From positions 23,782,949-23,846,948 of the forward strand of contig CM038912.1 in assembly GCA_021904315.1 (NCBI GenBank): a stretch of 64,000 nucleotides of DNA. The letters are read 5' to 3'. How positions within the stretch are numbered: position 1 is the stretch's first letter; every line of letters begins with the position of its first letter. The stretch comes from Sphagnum magellanicum (Eukaryota > Streptophyta > Sphagnopsida > Sphagnales > Sphagnaceae). A program made the translations under genes and the position numbers. The notes beneath the pieces were generated by a model, which was given only the letters and a program-made list of their open reading frames with translations, made no database searches and was not told where the DNA came from. Shown here one piece after another: positions 35,787-48,159 of the stretch.

Positions 35787-35840
35787 GGGGGAGTTTAGGG
35801 TTTGGGGGGTGGGGGGGGAGGGGAGGGGAGGGAGGAGGGT
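35787..35840. repeat. G-rich quadruplex-capable tract
   Basis: Dense plus-strand G runs, including GGGGGGTGGGGGGGG followed by AGGGG repeats. Confidence 0.85.
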
Positions 35841-36046
35841 TAGAGAATTTCAAGGATTAGTACACCTAAAAATATTTATAGGTCATCATAATACTTGTAG
35901 GTGGAGTAAAATGGCCCTTGGAATAATGATCCACAAAAGTGGTTGATTAAATAAATAGCCCCAAAATGAGCCTTGACCCTCTACTTCCTTGGGCCACCCG
36001 CCACCCCACATTTAATCTACAGTATAACTTTGTCTTAAGAAATTTA

Positions 36047-36196
36047 TGTCTTGAGGAGTACATGACTTCAATACATGTCTTGAAGCATACATAATTTCAA
36101 TACAAAACTTCAATACAAGTCTTTTGAAGCGTCCATGACTTCAATACATAATTTTCAATACAAGTCTTTTAAGCCTACATGCCATCAATACATGTA
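36047..36196. repeat. Degenerate tandem repeat, four units of 30-45 bp
   Basis: Each unit reads approximately GTCTTGAAGC.TACATGACTT followed by CAATACA. Units begin near 36047, 36077, 36119 and 36164, with length changes from a duplicated TTCAATACA. Confidence 0.75.
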
Positions 36197-37479
36197 TTGA
36201 GGACTTTCAAAACAAAAGAAAGGGGGTGAGTACATTTTGGATGTGGGGGATGGTTTTTTTTTTTTTCATTTTCAATTCATTTGGAAGGTCCTTTTTTGGA
36301 TGGTATCTGACCATTGGATCTTTGATGCGAAAAATCAAGGGAAATTTGCAAGCCCTAAAACTTTTATTTTCCCAACTTGGATCTTGATCCAACGGTTGGC
36401 TATCAGTCTAAGAAGATGGCTCTTTGTGCTCATGATTCACTATAAAATCATGGTGTTGGATTTGGGCATAAAATATTGTTTTTGGCTCAAACTTGACCTA
36501 ATGTGTGAGTGACATCCGGAGTACTATGTGTGCACATACGATGGATGAGCATATTCCATAGAAATGTATGCATCTAGTTGAGAAACCCTAGATCCAGTAA
36601 GGGAAGGTTTTATTTTGCACATATTTTACTAAGCAACCCACTTGTCCTATTTCTATTTACTCTAAATAAAAACCTAGAGCCATGACACAATGAGTGTTGT
36701 TGATATATATTGCTAGAAACTCACTAATTTCGTAGTCCTATTTGTGTAAAAACCATCTACATGTGTCTATTATTAATTGCCAAATTAAACCCAAGAAATG
36801 TTAGATTTGGACTCCGAAGGAATCAAGGATTTAGTCTTAGCATGGGATATTTATAATATTTATTTAGAAGCAATTTAGATGAAGTTTGGGGTTTTTACCA
36901 TGGTACAAGTGTGGTTCCCCATGGGTTAAGACTTTCAATGTTTGGTGCACTTTGGGCTGTTGGTTCACTCTTGCCAGTTAACAATAATACCAAAATCCAG
37001 TGCTTAAAAAACAAATTGTTGCAAACTCAGTAAATTGTTTTTTTCACGAAAATCAATTTTGTTTCCTTTTAAAAAATACCAGATTGCTAAACATGGTTCA
37101 AGTAGTGAACTAAAAAAATATACGTTTAATTTTTTTCTCCCTTTCATTTTTTTGAATAATCAAATTTGGCTAAATTCGTTTATGGGATCATCACCCTCTC
37201 ACAGTCGCAACTCACCACATAATGAAAAAAATTGTTTTTGAAATCGCCATATCTAGACAACAGGTTTTATCATGTCACCAAAATATAGCAAAATTCCTAA
37301 ACTTTTCCACCTTAATCTCGAATTTTTTGGCTAAGTCCACTTGTGTACGATAGCCAAGCCACCTATCTCACTAACTAAATATATTATTAAAATATAAAAC
37401 TAATAATAATAATTTTTAAAACTCATTACTACTACCCACCGAATAAATTTGATACCCTGCAATACCATGCACTCTGTTT

Positions 37480-38561
37480 TTGTTCTACCTACCTACCTGC
37501 CTATCCAAGTAGTACGACCTGGAGCCAGTAGGTACTGACATGGCACTAGGGATTCCCGTTGTCGCCATAATTATAGCGTTATTTTGCGTCCTTTTCGGTT
37601 TTCTCTACCGCCATCGTCCGTCTCCTCGCGCGTGGCAGCCGCCGTTGCTTCTCTTCTGGCTCGCTCGCTCGCCCCCTCTCGCCACTGCGGCACTCGCTCC
37701 TCGGTCCTTTGCCGTAGTCGTCGCCATCTTGTTGTCGTAATCGATCGATTCGGTGCTTGATCCGGTGCTTGCTCGTGTAACATTTAGTCTTCTCGACAAA
37801 ACTTAATGTGTTTTTTTGTCGTCAGCAATTTCTCGCCTTCGGCTTCCGCGGAATGTTTTGCTGCTGAAAAGAGTTTTGAAGTTTGATGGTTTTTTTTTCG
37901 TTTGTGTACTCGATCGATCGATCTATAGGCACAGCTGCAGTTCGGTTTTGGTTTCGTCTTCCTTGCTGCTTGGTTATTAACGAGCTGGAGATGGTGTGTG
38001 CGAGAGTGTGAATTTAGCAGCAATCTGGATTTGTTTTGTCGGTCGTTCCTAGTTGTATTAGTAGTGGAGTGTTGCTGCAGCTGCTGGTGATTCGAGAACT
38101 GGATGCGTGCGGTTTGCAATAATCTCTTTTTAATGCGTACGAACTCTCGGTAGAATGCTATTATGTGCTCGAGAATTGGCATGAGGCGGATCACTTGTGC
38201 TTTGGATGAGTCCGGATTATTGAGGATTGATATGATCCATAATTAGCTGCTGAAGAACCGATACTGTTTTGAGCTGCATATATAGTTCCTCGGAGAAGAA
38301 AATTGCCTACTGCCGCGATGCCAGGTATAGAATTATGGAGGAAGTGCAACTGTTGCGAAGAAGGAGAACAAGAAGAAGCTTTGTAGTATTCTTTGAGGTC
38401 GGCAGTTGAGTGGCGAAAGATCAGAAATAACAAACTGCTCGGAAGCTGAAGATTATGTAACTGGAGCTCTGCGGTTTTGGAAGAGAGAGGAGAGAGTGCG
38501 CAATTTAGTTGGTGTGTGGGGGCTGGGGCCATAGAGATGCTTGTACGCCGGGGGGAAAGAG
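37480..38561 (+). promoter_or_regulatory. CpG-rich promoter and 5' leader region of the trihelix gene
   Basis: At about 37,480-37,550 the sequence changes from AT-rich, CpG-poor DNA to GC-rich DNA with many CpG dinucleotides, and this continues through the coding region. In heavily methylated plant genomes retained CpG marks unmethylated, active gene ends. A CATATATAG box at about 38,278 is a possible TATA element, giving a leader of roughly 250 nt; a longer leader is equally possible. A CGATCGATCGATC repeat lies at 37,911-37,923. A 66-codon ATG frame at 37540-37740 begins with a hydrophobic segment (VVAIIIALFCVLFGFLY) but is Pro/Leu/Ala-rich afterwards; I treat it as a chance frame or long uORF. 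Confidence 0.5.
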
Positions 38562-38581
38562 ATGGCCGAGGCGAACCCTAA
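38537..38581 (+). other. Upstream ORF overlapping the trihelix start codon
   Basis: ATG at 38537 opens a 14-codon frame (MLVRRGERDGRGEP) ending in TAA at 38579-38581. It lies in a different frame from the main ATG at 38562 and overlaps it by 20 bases. The uORF ATG has G at -3 but C at +4; the main ATG has G at both, so leaky scanning should favour the main start. If it lies in the mRNA it could damp translation. Confidence 0.45.
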
Positions 38582-39660
38582 TCAGCAGCAGCTTGCGCTC
38601 GCCGAGGTACAAGTGAAACCGGAAGACCGGGAATACAGGAAGGGGAATTGGACTCTTCATGAGACGGTGACGCTCATCGCAGCCAAGAAGCTAGACGACC
38701 AGCGACGGCTGAAGGGGAGCGAGAAGGAGAAGTCTAGACCCGCGGAGTTGCGCTGGAAATGGGTGGAGAATTATTGTTGGAAGAATGGGTGTCAACGGAG
38801 CCAAAATCAGTGCAACGACAAATGGGACAATCTGCTGCGCGACTACAAAAAAGTTCGCGACTACGAGAGTCGGTATCCCCCGGAGCCCATCTCCTACTGG
38901 CAGATGGAGAAGCACGAGCGCAAGGAGAAGGGATTGCCTTCCAATCTCTTGCAACAAGTCTACCAAGCCTTGCACGACGTGATCGACCGTCGCTTCCCTA
39001 CTCCTAAGGTGCAACAGCAGCTCCCAGGCTCATCCACAGACCTCACTCCTTCTGGTTCTGGCCAGCAGCAGCAGCTACAGCTCCCCTATCCCTTACTGCG
39101 ACCATCGTCGCCAATCCAACAACCGTCCGCACAACAACAGCAACAACCAGCAGCTCCTACAGATACCGCCACCGCACACTCACTTTCTGGTAGTTTTCTC
39201 CTTCAGTTATCCCCTCCTCCATCTCGACCATCTCTGATGCCAAGAGCTGTACTTGAGAGCTTTTGAGACTTTTCTTTGAACTTGGGGGTAGGTTTTGAGA
39301 TTGAGTTGGGAATGAATTGCAGGTGATGATTCTTCGGAAGAGGAAGAGACTGCGGCGGCCGGCGCGAAGAGGAGGAAGACGACGATGAGTGGAGGTGGTG
39401 GTGGTGGTGCGGAAGCAATAGCTCCGGCAATGTTTAAGAGCACTGTGGAGATCACGCAGACTTTGCTAGCTTGCGAGGACAAGAAAGACAGGAGACATCG
39501 TGACCTTCTGGGAGTTGAAGAACGCAAGCTTCACATCGAAGAAGCTAAAACGGAGATCAGCAGAGCTGGTGTGGCTGGCCTCATCACTGCTGTCAACAAC
39601 CTTGCCTCCGCCATCCTTACTCTTGCTGCTGACAAAACTGCAGGAGGAGACACTTTGTGA
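38562..39660 (+). CDS. Trihelix (MYB/SANT-like) transcription factor, ASR3/SH4-type
   Basis: Two exons: 38562-39189 and 39323-39660, with an intron of 133 bp (TTTCTG/GTAGTT to ATTGCAG/GTG). The split Gly codon keeps the frame and gives 321 residues. Residues 28-144 form the trihelix DNA-binding domain: NWTLHE (W30), RWKWVENYCWKNGC (W65, W67, W73), QCNDKWDNL (W88), then the fourth helix SYWQMEKHERKEKGLPSNL. Residues about 150-205 are Gln/Pro-rich; 214-218 are acidic; KRRK at 225-228 is a likely nuclear signal; 245-321 form a Lys/Glu-rich helix typical of the family's C-terminal dimerisation region. The upstream frame opens at TTG (38541), and the first in-frame ATG is 38562. ASR3-type trihelix proteins of Arabidopsis are nuclear repressors of immune-response genes; that role here is an inference from homology. 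Retaining the intron would stop at 39264-39266, losing the nuclear signal and C-terminal helix. All key residues are present and I see no lesion. Confidence 0.93.
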
Positions 39661-42600
39661 AATCACCAGTTCTCGGAAGTTCTCCATTTCATTACACATA
39701 CAAAGACTGTGTCTCCCTCTTCCTCTCTCTCTCTCTGTCTCTCTCGACTCTTTCTCTCGCAATTTTTTTGGAAGGCAGCTGCTGAGAAGGTAAAATTGAG
39801 CTGCACTATTTTTTTGTGGAAGGATTTCTGTCGCTTGGGTCTTCACTGGGGGATCATGAATCGACAGCACTAATTTCTCTGAGATCATAAAGAGGAACTC
39901 ACCACCAGAAACAAAAGGTACTCCTCACCCACAACTCCAATCATCCATGAAATAGCTTTTTTCTTCTTTTCCCCCTGAGCTTCATGTGCAACTTCTGAAT
40001 TCTCTATTGTACTGTGAAACTATGCAGTAATACTTTATCTAGTTCGCTCCACCGCCATACCAAGCTTTGCATTTAGATCAGGGGATCATGGAACCAGCTC
40101 CTGCAAGCTGGAAATCATGAGAGATTTCAAGGGGGAAATTTCCTTCACAAAAGTTTCCTGCAGTTCTAGTCCTTAGCAAAAGAATTCTTGAGTTCTAGTC
40201 CTTGCAAAAGAAAATTCTTTCAGTTCTAGTCCTTTGCCAAAGTTTCCTGGAGTTCTGCAGTTCAAGTCCTCAGCTACATACCTGCAAGTTGGTTTTTGCA
40301 ACCAATATTGCATCTGGGGGCTTGACTTCTGCAGCTTTTAGTTGCAAGAAGATTTTTGTGAGACCTTCCAATCTTGGAATTCTTATAAACTGTGTTCTGG
40401 AAAATGCATTGTTTGTTTTTGTACAGATCATGGGGGGACTGGGATGCAAGCACATTTCAAGGGCAGGGCTTATGATGGACACTGTCAAACAGAGCTTGTG
40501 GAATGATTCAAAAGAGGCTAGTTGCTGCTGGGGTGGGGTCATAGCATTTTTAGATGATTATGCAGAAGCTTGTTATATAATTGTGATGCAATTTAAGCCC
40601 TTTTATGGTCTTTCAGTGGATTCTTTGTGGTCATGTGTTGCAATCAAATGTGAGCTTGCTCCATGCCCTACTTCACAGAACTCCATGCTGGCTCTCTGTT
40701 CTTCCTCTTCATTTTCATTTGTGCTTTGTTAAACATCTTAGCATCAGCAGCCATCTTGATCTGTGCTTCACAGGTTTTTTTTTTTTTTTCATTTTTTTTT
40801 GAATGTATGGGATGTGCTGCAGATACAGAAAAAAATCAAATTCTGTGGCATTCAATTTCTGATTTGTCTTATTATCTGAGATGCTAATTTGTACATGTCC
40901 TTGAAAGTGTACATGAGGTGGAAAGCAGGGAATATTGTGCTGCAAACAAAAAATGCAGCTCCAGGACAGTCTCTCTAGTCTTCTATTATATAGGATTCTG
41001 TTAATAATAATTCCAATTTTAAACTCGTTCTAAATTGCAATAGTGGACATCAGAATTAGTAGGCAATGTTGGGATTATAAACAGTTTAGAATCTGGAATT
41101 GTGAAACAACCCTCTGTTTTTTAGTAGTAAAAAGCCTTTTGTGACATAAGTTGCTTCTCATCAATCAAATGGTGATCAAGAACAGTTTGAAGCTCAAGCA
41201 ATCTAAAGAGTATGTAACACCGTAATACATGGATCCTGTTTTTGAACTCTCTTTGCAATGAGAATTTGCAAGTTCAATTCTGGAAGATAAAGCCAGGAAT
41301 GGTTGTAGAATTGTACAAAAGAAATCAAGTTGGTCAAAAGCATATTTCCAGAACAGCATATTTCTGTAGCACTTGGATAAATTCTGATTCATCCAGAAAT
41401 CAATTTACACCAAGTTTGCAAAAAAAATTATATTTCCTTACATGCTATTCATCCCAAAGTAATCAACAAAAAGTATGAGGATGAAAAGTTGTAGCAAGGG
41501 AAAGAAATGAAATCTTTTATGAGTAATTTGTAATCTTTGTGCACATACAATCTTACTTGAAGCTTGTCATGCTGTGCTGATAACACTGTATCACTTATTC
41601 TCTTAAGCTTTTGAAACTGCATATATAATTAGTGAATTCACCAGCATTGGCAAGAAGCCAAATGCTCCCCAAGAAGCAAATACTAGAGATTGATACTGCA
41701 CTTGCTTGCAAGTCATATCTCAGCATCCTTCATCAAATTGTTTTTTTGTGTGGCATACGTTATGAATTAATGTACTCTCTAGCATTATGAACAAAGCTAA
41801 GAGCTTCTGTAAACAACCATTGTGGGGACCATCAAGCAAAGCTTTGGTGGGGTAATGTCAGTGTTGTGCAGATACCCAGATCCACTTGTTAGAACTTAGA
41901 ACCAGTGGTTTTGGATTCAAGTATCAAGATCTAGACTCAAACCTGTAGCATATCTTTAGAACTGCCTTATGAACCTTACTTGGGAACCATCTCTTTAGTG
42001 TTTAATGTGTTGCAATTTAGTTGTTGCAAATCAAGTTAGTTGTTCCATGTGGCCTGTGGTTAGTAATTATGGTCTTCCTCTCCATGCTTTTGAAGTAAGC
42101 ATCTTGCTTCTCCTACTTCTATCAAGTAAATCACATTTGTGTCACGTTTGCTCTCACTTCTGGTTAGATGTTGCAGTGCTAATCTCATGCACGGTTTTCA
42201 TGTTGGGTTAAGCATTTCATGCATTTGCTAGCGTTTTGTGCATGCAGTTGAAAGGAGATATATATAAACCCAATGGCATCAACAAGTGCAACACTCAGTG
42301 CATAAGCAATGCTAAATGAACATGATGGCCATGAGTATCTATCATTGATTAACACTCGAATTGGATGACAAAAGGTGTCTAATCTTAACATGTAGGGTAG
42401 CTTGGGTGCTTTTCATTCCTTAGTTCTAAGCCAATTGAAATTTGTGGTATCCTTTTCACCACATCTATTAGTATTTGGCTTTTTTTAATTTGTTAATGAT
42501 GTTGTTGCAATAAATTTTTGCAATCCACAAATAATGCAATGTGTTTTGTGCCACCGTGCCTTAACGCAAATTGAGGTTAGGGGATTTTCCCAAGTGTTCA

Positions 42601-42990
42601 AGAGCAAGGGGCTTATGAGCTATAACAAATAGCATGGCACAAGCTATTTGAAAAAACAAATATATATTGAACATTCAAAGGAGTATAGGAGACGAGGATT
42701 GTTTCTAATGTAAATAATGGTAGAAGTTGTCAAACAAAGACAATCATCAAAGAAAAGTCCAAAGTTGTCCCTCCTTAGACCAAAGAATTTTTTTACATTA
42801 GCCAAAGTCCTTAGAACAAATTTGACTCTTGCCCATGCTTTCTTGAAAGACTTTATTTTCTACATTGCAACTTAGGATATTTTCATTTATCATCTATTGA
42901 AATTCAATGGCTAAGGCATCTAGGTTTTTTTGGTCAATGTGGATGTATACAATTTCCATCTCAACAAGAGCTAGTGAATGAAACGTTATT
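39661..42990. other. 3' flank of the trihelix gene, then gene-free DNA
   Basis: Immediately downstream are a CT-rich microsatellite (about 39,715-39,757) and a four-unit tandem repeat (listed separately). A frame at 40202-40732 is long but starts at TTG, runs through the tandem repeat and resembles no family; I take it as chance or 3' UTR sequence. GC content falls back to the AT-rich background after about 39,900. Confidence 0.45.
40152..40275. repeat. Tandem repeat, four units of about 30 bp
   Basis: AGTTCTAGTCCTT recurs at 40162, 40191 and 40222, each copy followed by a GCAAAAG/GCCAAAG and TTCTT/TTCCT stretch. A fourth diverged copy (AGTTCTGCAGTTCAAGTCCT) starts at 40251. Confidence 0.8.
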
Positions 42991-44295
42991 GAATCTTGTG
43001 ACAAAAACCAAGGATAAATATGTTTTCCCATCTCTTATTTCTTGTGTTACATGCACAACTTTTTTTTTTGTCTTTAGATGTCACTTACTAAGTACAACAC
43101 ATTTACCACAATTCTCAACCTCATTAACCATACATGCAAATGCAAGCCCACCTATGTGATTGTGGGGATATTTGAAGTGGAAAATACAATTGGTAGAATT
43201 GTGGCTTTTGCTTGATTCATTTAGTTTGTTTAACAAAGTGTGATGATAGTGTGATTGATATTAATTAGAACATGGGGTACATCATACACTTTTTTCTCAC
43301 CTTTTTTAGCTTTTTTAGTGGCCAATGACCAAAACATACAATCCAAGTTAAAATTTGACTAAAAATCCATTCCAAAAATGTGTTTTTTTGTCACTTTTTG
43401 AGCAATGAATGCATATTAACATCTTTTTTTTAAAACCCAATATAGATGAAAGAGTAGATTTTATAGTTGAGCATTGCATTATTATTTTAGTTTTTTTTGT
43501 TTTAATAGTGTTTTGTGAACTATTAAACATGAGGTCCTATGGCCATCAAAAAATTGTATGTTGTGTACTTTGTGTACATTGATTGTATTCAATCCTCTTA
43601 ATCTAACCATTGAATCAATATTAACTTTGAGTCCCAAAATGTTGTCATGCACATTTAAAGTTTTTTGTAGGTGTTTAGGATTGCCAAAGGATGCCATCAA
43701 AATGTTAACTTATTATGTATTATGATAATCGTTATACATCAATTTTATTGATCAAAAGTGATTCACCCTTAGTGTGCTTTCACCTAAACCATTATGAATT
43801 TTTGTGTGTAAAAATTCAAAAATATCCCAAGCAAAGAACACATATACATAACCAAATTTGTTTGGGGCTAATTTGGGTGATACTAAAGATGAAGATTCAT
43901 CATCATCTAATTCATCCATGCAATCTAAATGTCCAAATTCATGTTGCAAATGACAACACAACAAAAATGGTGTACAAGGCTTTGAAGGCACCAAAGAAGG
44001 AGATTTGAAAGCATTACTTAATACACTAAATCTTGGAAAATTTCAAAAAAGTTATTGATTTTCATGATGAATATGTGAGCAACATGCAAATGCTCACCAA
44101 AAATGGCAATTTGTCCTGACTTTTTTCATAATGAAAATAGGTTTGTTACCCAAAAAAATCATTAAATTTTCATGGTTTTTTACTAGAAAATTTACCAATA
44201 TTTAAACAAGTTTAGTATTATTCAAATCATGATTTTCAAGAGTGTAACAATGTTTCCTTTCCTTGAATGTTTTGGTTAGGAACACATGAAGTTTA
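42991..44295. other. Gene-free region with weak minus-strand coding-like traces
   Basis: On the minus strand, 43,482-43,700 (NVHDNILGLKVNIDSMVRLR) and 43,752-43,994 (LDCMDELDDDESSSLVS) have coding-like composition, and 43,040-43,165 contains a Cys-x2-Cys (CGKC). They may be relics of one transposon coding region, but I cannot assign a family. Confidence 0.3.
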
Positions 44296-44657
44296 AAACA
44301 TGTTTTGATTTTTTCTTGGGAAATCATTTTATAAAGTACATTTCATGGTATTTTATTTGGTTACTTTGAATGCAATTAATTGAGCAGGTATATATTAATT
44401 ATGATTTTTTAAAGTTTAGGAATGTAATTATTAAAAAGGTCATTACAATTAAGGAAACAACTTGTAGTAATTCCCATGTTTTTTTTATTCCAATGAAAAT
44501 TTTAGACCATATAATTTGGCATGTGATGGATAAACACGAAAAGAAATAAATTTACAATTGTAACAACATTTTCAAAAAAGGGGTCATGAATACTATTTGA
44601 CCAATTTTATTAGCCAAGGAATTTTTTGATGTGGTTCCTAGTGGTACCACCCAGTGA
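44296..44657 (+). repeat. Dispersed repeat of about 360 bp, copy 1
   Basis: It aligns with 48160-48517 in the same orientation through AACATGTTTTG, then TTGAGCAGGTAT, AAAAAGG.CATT.CAATTA, GGCATG.GATGGATAAACA and GTTCCTAGTGG. Divergence is high, with small indels. It has no coding and does not have the features needed to call it an LTR. Confidence 0.65.
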
Positions 44658-47600
44658 TATTTTCCCCCTTGTAGACTAGCTTTTACAAGGACTCCCCCAA
44701 ATAAAGTTTCAAAGCTAGAACTCTAGAAAGTGAAAATTCATTGCAAATGTTTGGATAATAGTTTAAGAGAAAATTATGTGGGGAAAGGTGTGTGTGGGGT
44801 GAGGGATCAATTTTGTATGTGTTTGGGTTTGGGGATTTGCTCATGCTTGGGGTCCATTGTTGACCTAGCTTGTAGGGAAAAAACATGTTAAGTTTGGTAA
44901 CTCACAACTTTTTTCAAAACTTAAAAGGATCAATGGTGGGGTTGGTGTGTTTATAATGGTTTTGAACGCCATTGGGGACAAATTTTAACTCCACCTTTTC
45001 AAAGTTTGGAAATTTGTGGTCAAATGGCATTTTAAAATATCCCACCTTAATGTTATTACATGCACATTAGGATTGTTTAACATGTATATGATTCATTTGA
45101 TTTTTTTAGTTTAAAATTGATTTGAACTTTTGTTTTTAACAATGATAAAAAATGAAGATTTTCCTTTTCCTTATCCATGCATATTCTCACATCTTTTAGT
45201 ATAAAAAAATGTCATGTAAAAACAATTAAGTCAAATTGGTGTGATTCCCAACTATATGGCCATAAAGGTTGAAATGATATGGGTAATTTTTTTAATAGAT
45301 CCACATACCCTATACTAGAAGCATGGCCAATGTAGATTGGAATATTTCAAATTATTCCAACACCTACTATAGTACCTTTACCATTTTGGCCATAATTAAA
45401 ATAATAATAATTCAATCCAAATTTTTTTATAATTATTAGTCACCCTATCGAAAGTTCCAAAAAACCTAATTTGGAGGTGTTGAAATTTATGGATCACCTT
45501 AAACAATAACTTTGGTCCAATCAATTTTGTCTTCAAAATCTAATGAAAATGGTTTATTTTCGCAACAACAAATTGTCAAATTGAAATAGTTTTAAAGTTT
45601 TTGGGAAAGAATGTTGCCATAGGGCTATATGTGGGCGACAATTTGAATGACCAAATCATTAAATGTTTGTCGTTTATGTCACATTTTGACTTGGGATTCT
45701 CACACCATGAAGATGAAAACTAGTGTGCATTAGTACTTATGTAAATTACTTATTAGTACCTACCTAGCTACCATAAACACCTATTTGTAATAATATTATT
45801 TTTTCACTTTTACTACATCTCAATTTTTAGGAAATTTGTGATTGTAAAGCTGAAATGAAAAAATGAACAAATAAAAAATATTCACCTGAAATATTTTGAA
45901 ATGATAAAGGTACTATGGTATTCATCTTACAGTATGGACACTTTACTAGTTTTATAGTCATTTAACCTTATTTGTGTGTTGATTTCCAAGTCCTTCCATT
46001 TTCCATGTGAAGTTTTCAAACTCTTATTCAATATTGTTTGCTTATAATCACCACAATTAACCAATATGTGAAAATAAACTTTTAAATATTTCTACATATG
46101 TTGTCCTTGAGTTAACCTCCTTAGCATCCAATATGGGGGACATTATTTCTTACAAGACCATCTTGATTTTCATTGTAATCATAACTACAATGTTATCATT
46201 AACATTTGATATTATGATGTTAATGTTTTAAATAAACCCATGGTTAATGTGACTATTACATTTTTTTACCTCAAAAACGTGATTTAAAAAGCAAAAACAT
46301 CAAGATATCATTTCAAAGGAGTTTGAATTCACTACAACAAAATGCATCCCTCTTCACTAAATGTTTTCACTAGATTTTGAGTGAATTCACTAGTCTCATT
46401 TAATGGATATCCAATGGATTCACTAGTTCACTAAATGGGACTAATGAATTGCACCCACATTTTGTAGTAGTGATTTGTTCTTTTTGTACTTAAAGATTAT
46501 ATTGCAAATTTATAATGTGTCAAATTAGAATGACTCGTTTAAGCAAAAATTTACAACATTATTATTGAAATTTGACCTTTTTCTTGATTATAGAGAACAA
46601 CATGGAACAGTTGAATCACCTTTCAAGATGTGGTTTTGCCTTCATAAGAATAGGTTTATTCAAGTATTTATACTACCTAACTTCATTTTATAACCTATTT
46701 AATAACTAATTTCACTAATAAAGGATTTAATTACAAATGAATTCTTATAATTTTAAATTGTGTTCATCCATTGATAATGACATGACTTTTTAGTTTCCAC
46801 ATTGTTATTAATTGATTCAGCACCTTCTTTTCACATAGTTATTTTTGAAGTCTTATACATTTTTATATGTGTAATCAATCCAACTTTTTTTTGGACAAAT
46901 GAAACAAAAGATGAATCAAGATTTTTCAATAATAGATGTTATTACAATTCAAGTAGTGATTAATGTCTTACAATATATACTTGGTTATTTTTTCAAATGA
47001 TCAATAATCATGATATAACACATGGCCATGTTATACGAATGAAAAAGTACATCTTCATTCATTACAACAAATCTAAAACTAGAAAATTAGTTTCAACAAA
47101 TCAACTAGGGAAAGAAAGGATATTTGTGACATTGCCCACTATTTCATATAATTACTTTGTAATTTTTTCTTTCAAAAAAATATTGTTATAACATCTTAAA
47201 ACTCAAATAATTTCTTAATTTAAAAATAATCTTCATGAGTATAGTAACACAAATGGTTACATTGTATAGTAAGTACTACAAGTAAAGGCTACGTAACTTT
47301 TGAAAGTTTAATTATGGTGATCAATGTCCTTATGATGTATAAATTCTTGTTTTAATGATATAGTTGATGCCTTAACAAGATATATGTAAACACAAATAGG
47401 GGGGAACCAACCCCATTCATATAAAGAAACATGTGGCAAATAAACAAATTATTTACATAAAGTTGCAATGACAATGAAGATCCAATGTTCCATTGTAAGG
47501 ACTTACACCATCACATCAAGTTCAATTGGTTGAATCAAAGTTTCTTCCAGTGAGTTAATATTCACCCATGATCTTCATGGGAAGATTATTTTATAGGATT

Positions 47601-48159
47601 GTTGTATTTCTAGTGGAAAATTTCTTTCATGAGAAGTCAAAACAATTAGATAAGAATTTCACTTAAATTTGTGTAAATTTTTTCTAAGATGATAATTTAC
47701 ATGTAAACATTGAAGGCATAAAATGTGATAAAATTATAATAATGTTATATGGACAAATGGGATGATGTATAAAATAATAATTGGTTTGGTACTACTTTAC
47801 ATGTTTTCTTTTTCTTTTTTTGAAATGTAAATTTGTTGGGATTTTTTTGTTTGGTTGAAATATATTATTATAGGATGAAGCAAAACTTGTAAATGAATAG
47901 TGCTTTGTCATTCGTTAGATGAATAGAACATAGATATTGGATTTTGTGTTCACAACTATTTTTTAGATTTTGATGTTAAATGGGTTTGTAAATTTCATCA
48001 ACTTGTGCCAATATTTTTTTTGGACAAGTAAACATGAGATTTTATTGTCCACATATTTATTTTAAGGATTTTGCTTTATTAAAAAAAGTACATTAATTTC
48101 AATAGAAAATAATGATTATAGCAAACAAAATTGAACATGAACAAAACAGAACAAACTTA
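44658..48159. other. Gene-free AT-rich region
   Basis: No gene or clear element. Short palindromic motifs occur around 46,340-46,450 (repeated TCACTA/TAGTGA and CACTAAATG), suggesting a small decayed inverted-repeat element. Confidence 0.5.

Larger units (their letters stand above)
31061..37479. other. Gene-free region with homopolymer-rich islands
   Basis: No gene is supported. A coding-like run at 32,702-32,877 (58 codons, for example SPKCKAINGVLQYAIVANE) might be an exon relic of unknown family. Poly-C/poly-G islands at 34.4-35.9 kb and a degenerate tandem repeat at 36.05-36.2 kb are listed separately. Confidence 0.5.

Noticed and set aside
37540-37740. 66-codon frame with a hydrophobic N terminus, possibly a small membrane protein
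   Set aside because: The second half is Pro/Leu/Ala low complexity from GC-rich leader DNA and there is no support beyond an ATG; kept only as a note in the promoter entry.
40202-40732. 176-codon open frame downstream of the trihelix gene
   Set aside because: It has no ATG at its start, runs through a tandem repeat, has Cys/Ser/Phe-rich composition and resembles no family.
42990-43170. Possible Copia GAG-pre-integrase Cys motif (CGKC) on the minus strand
   Set aside because: Only one Cys pair, stops on both sides, and no integrase or RT motif in the following kilobases.
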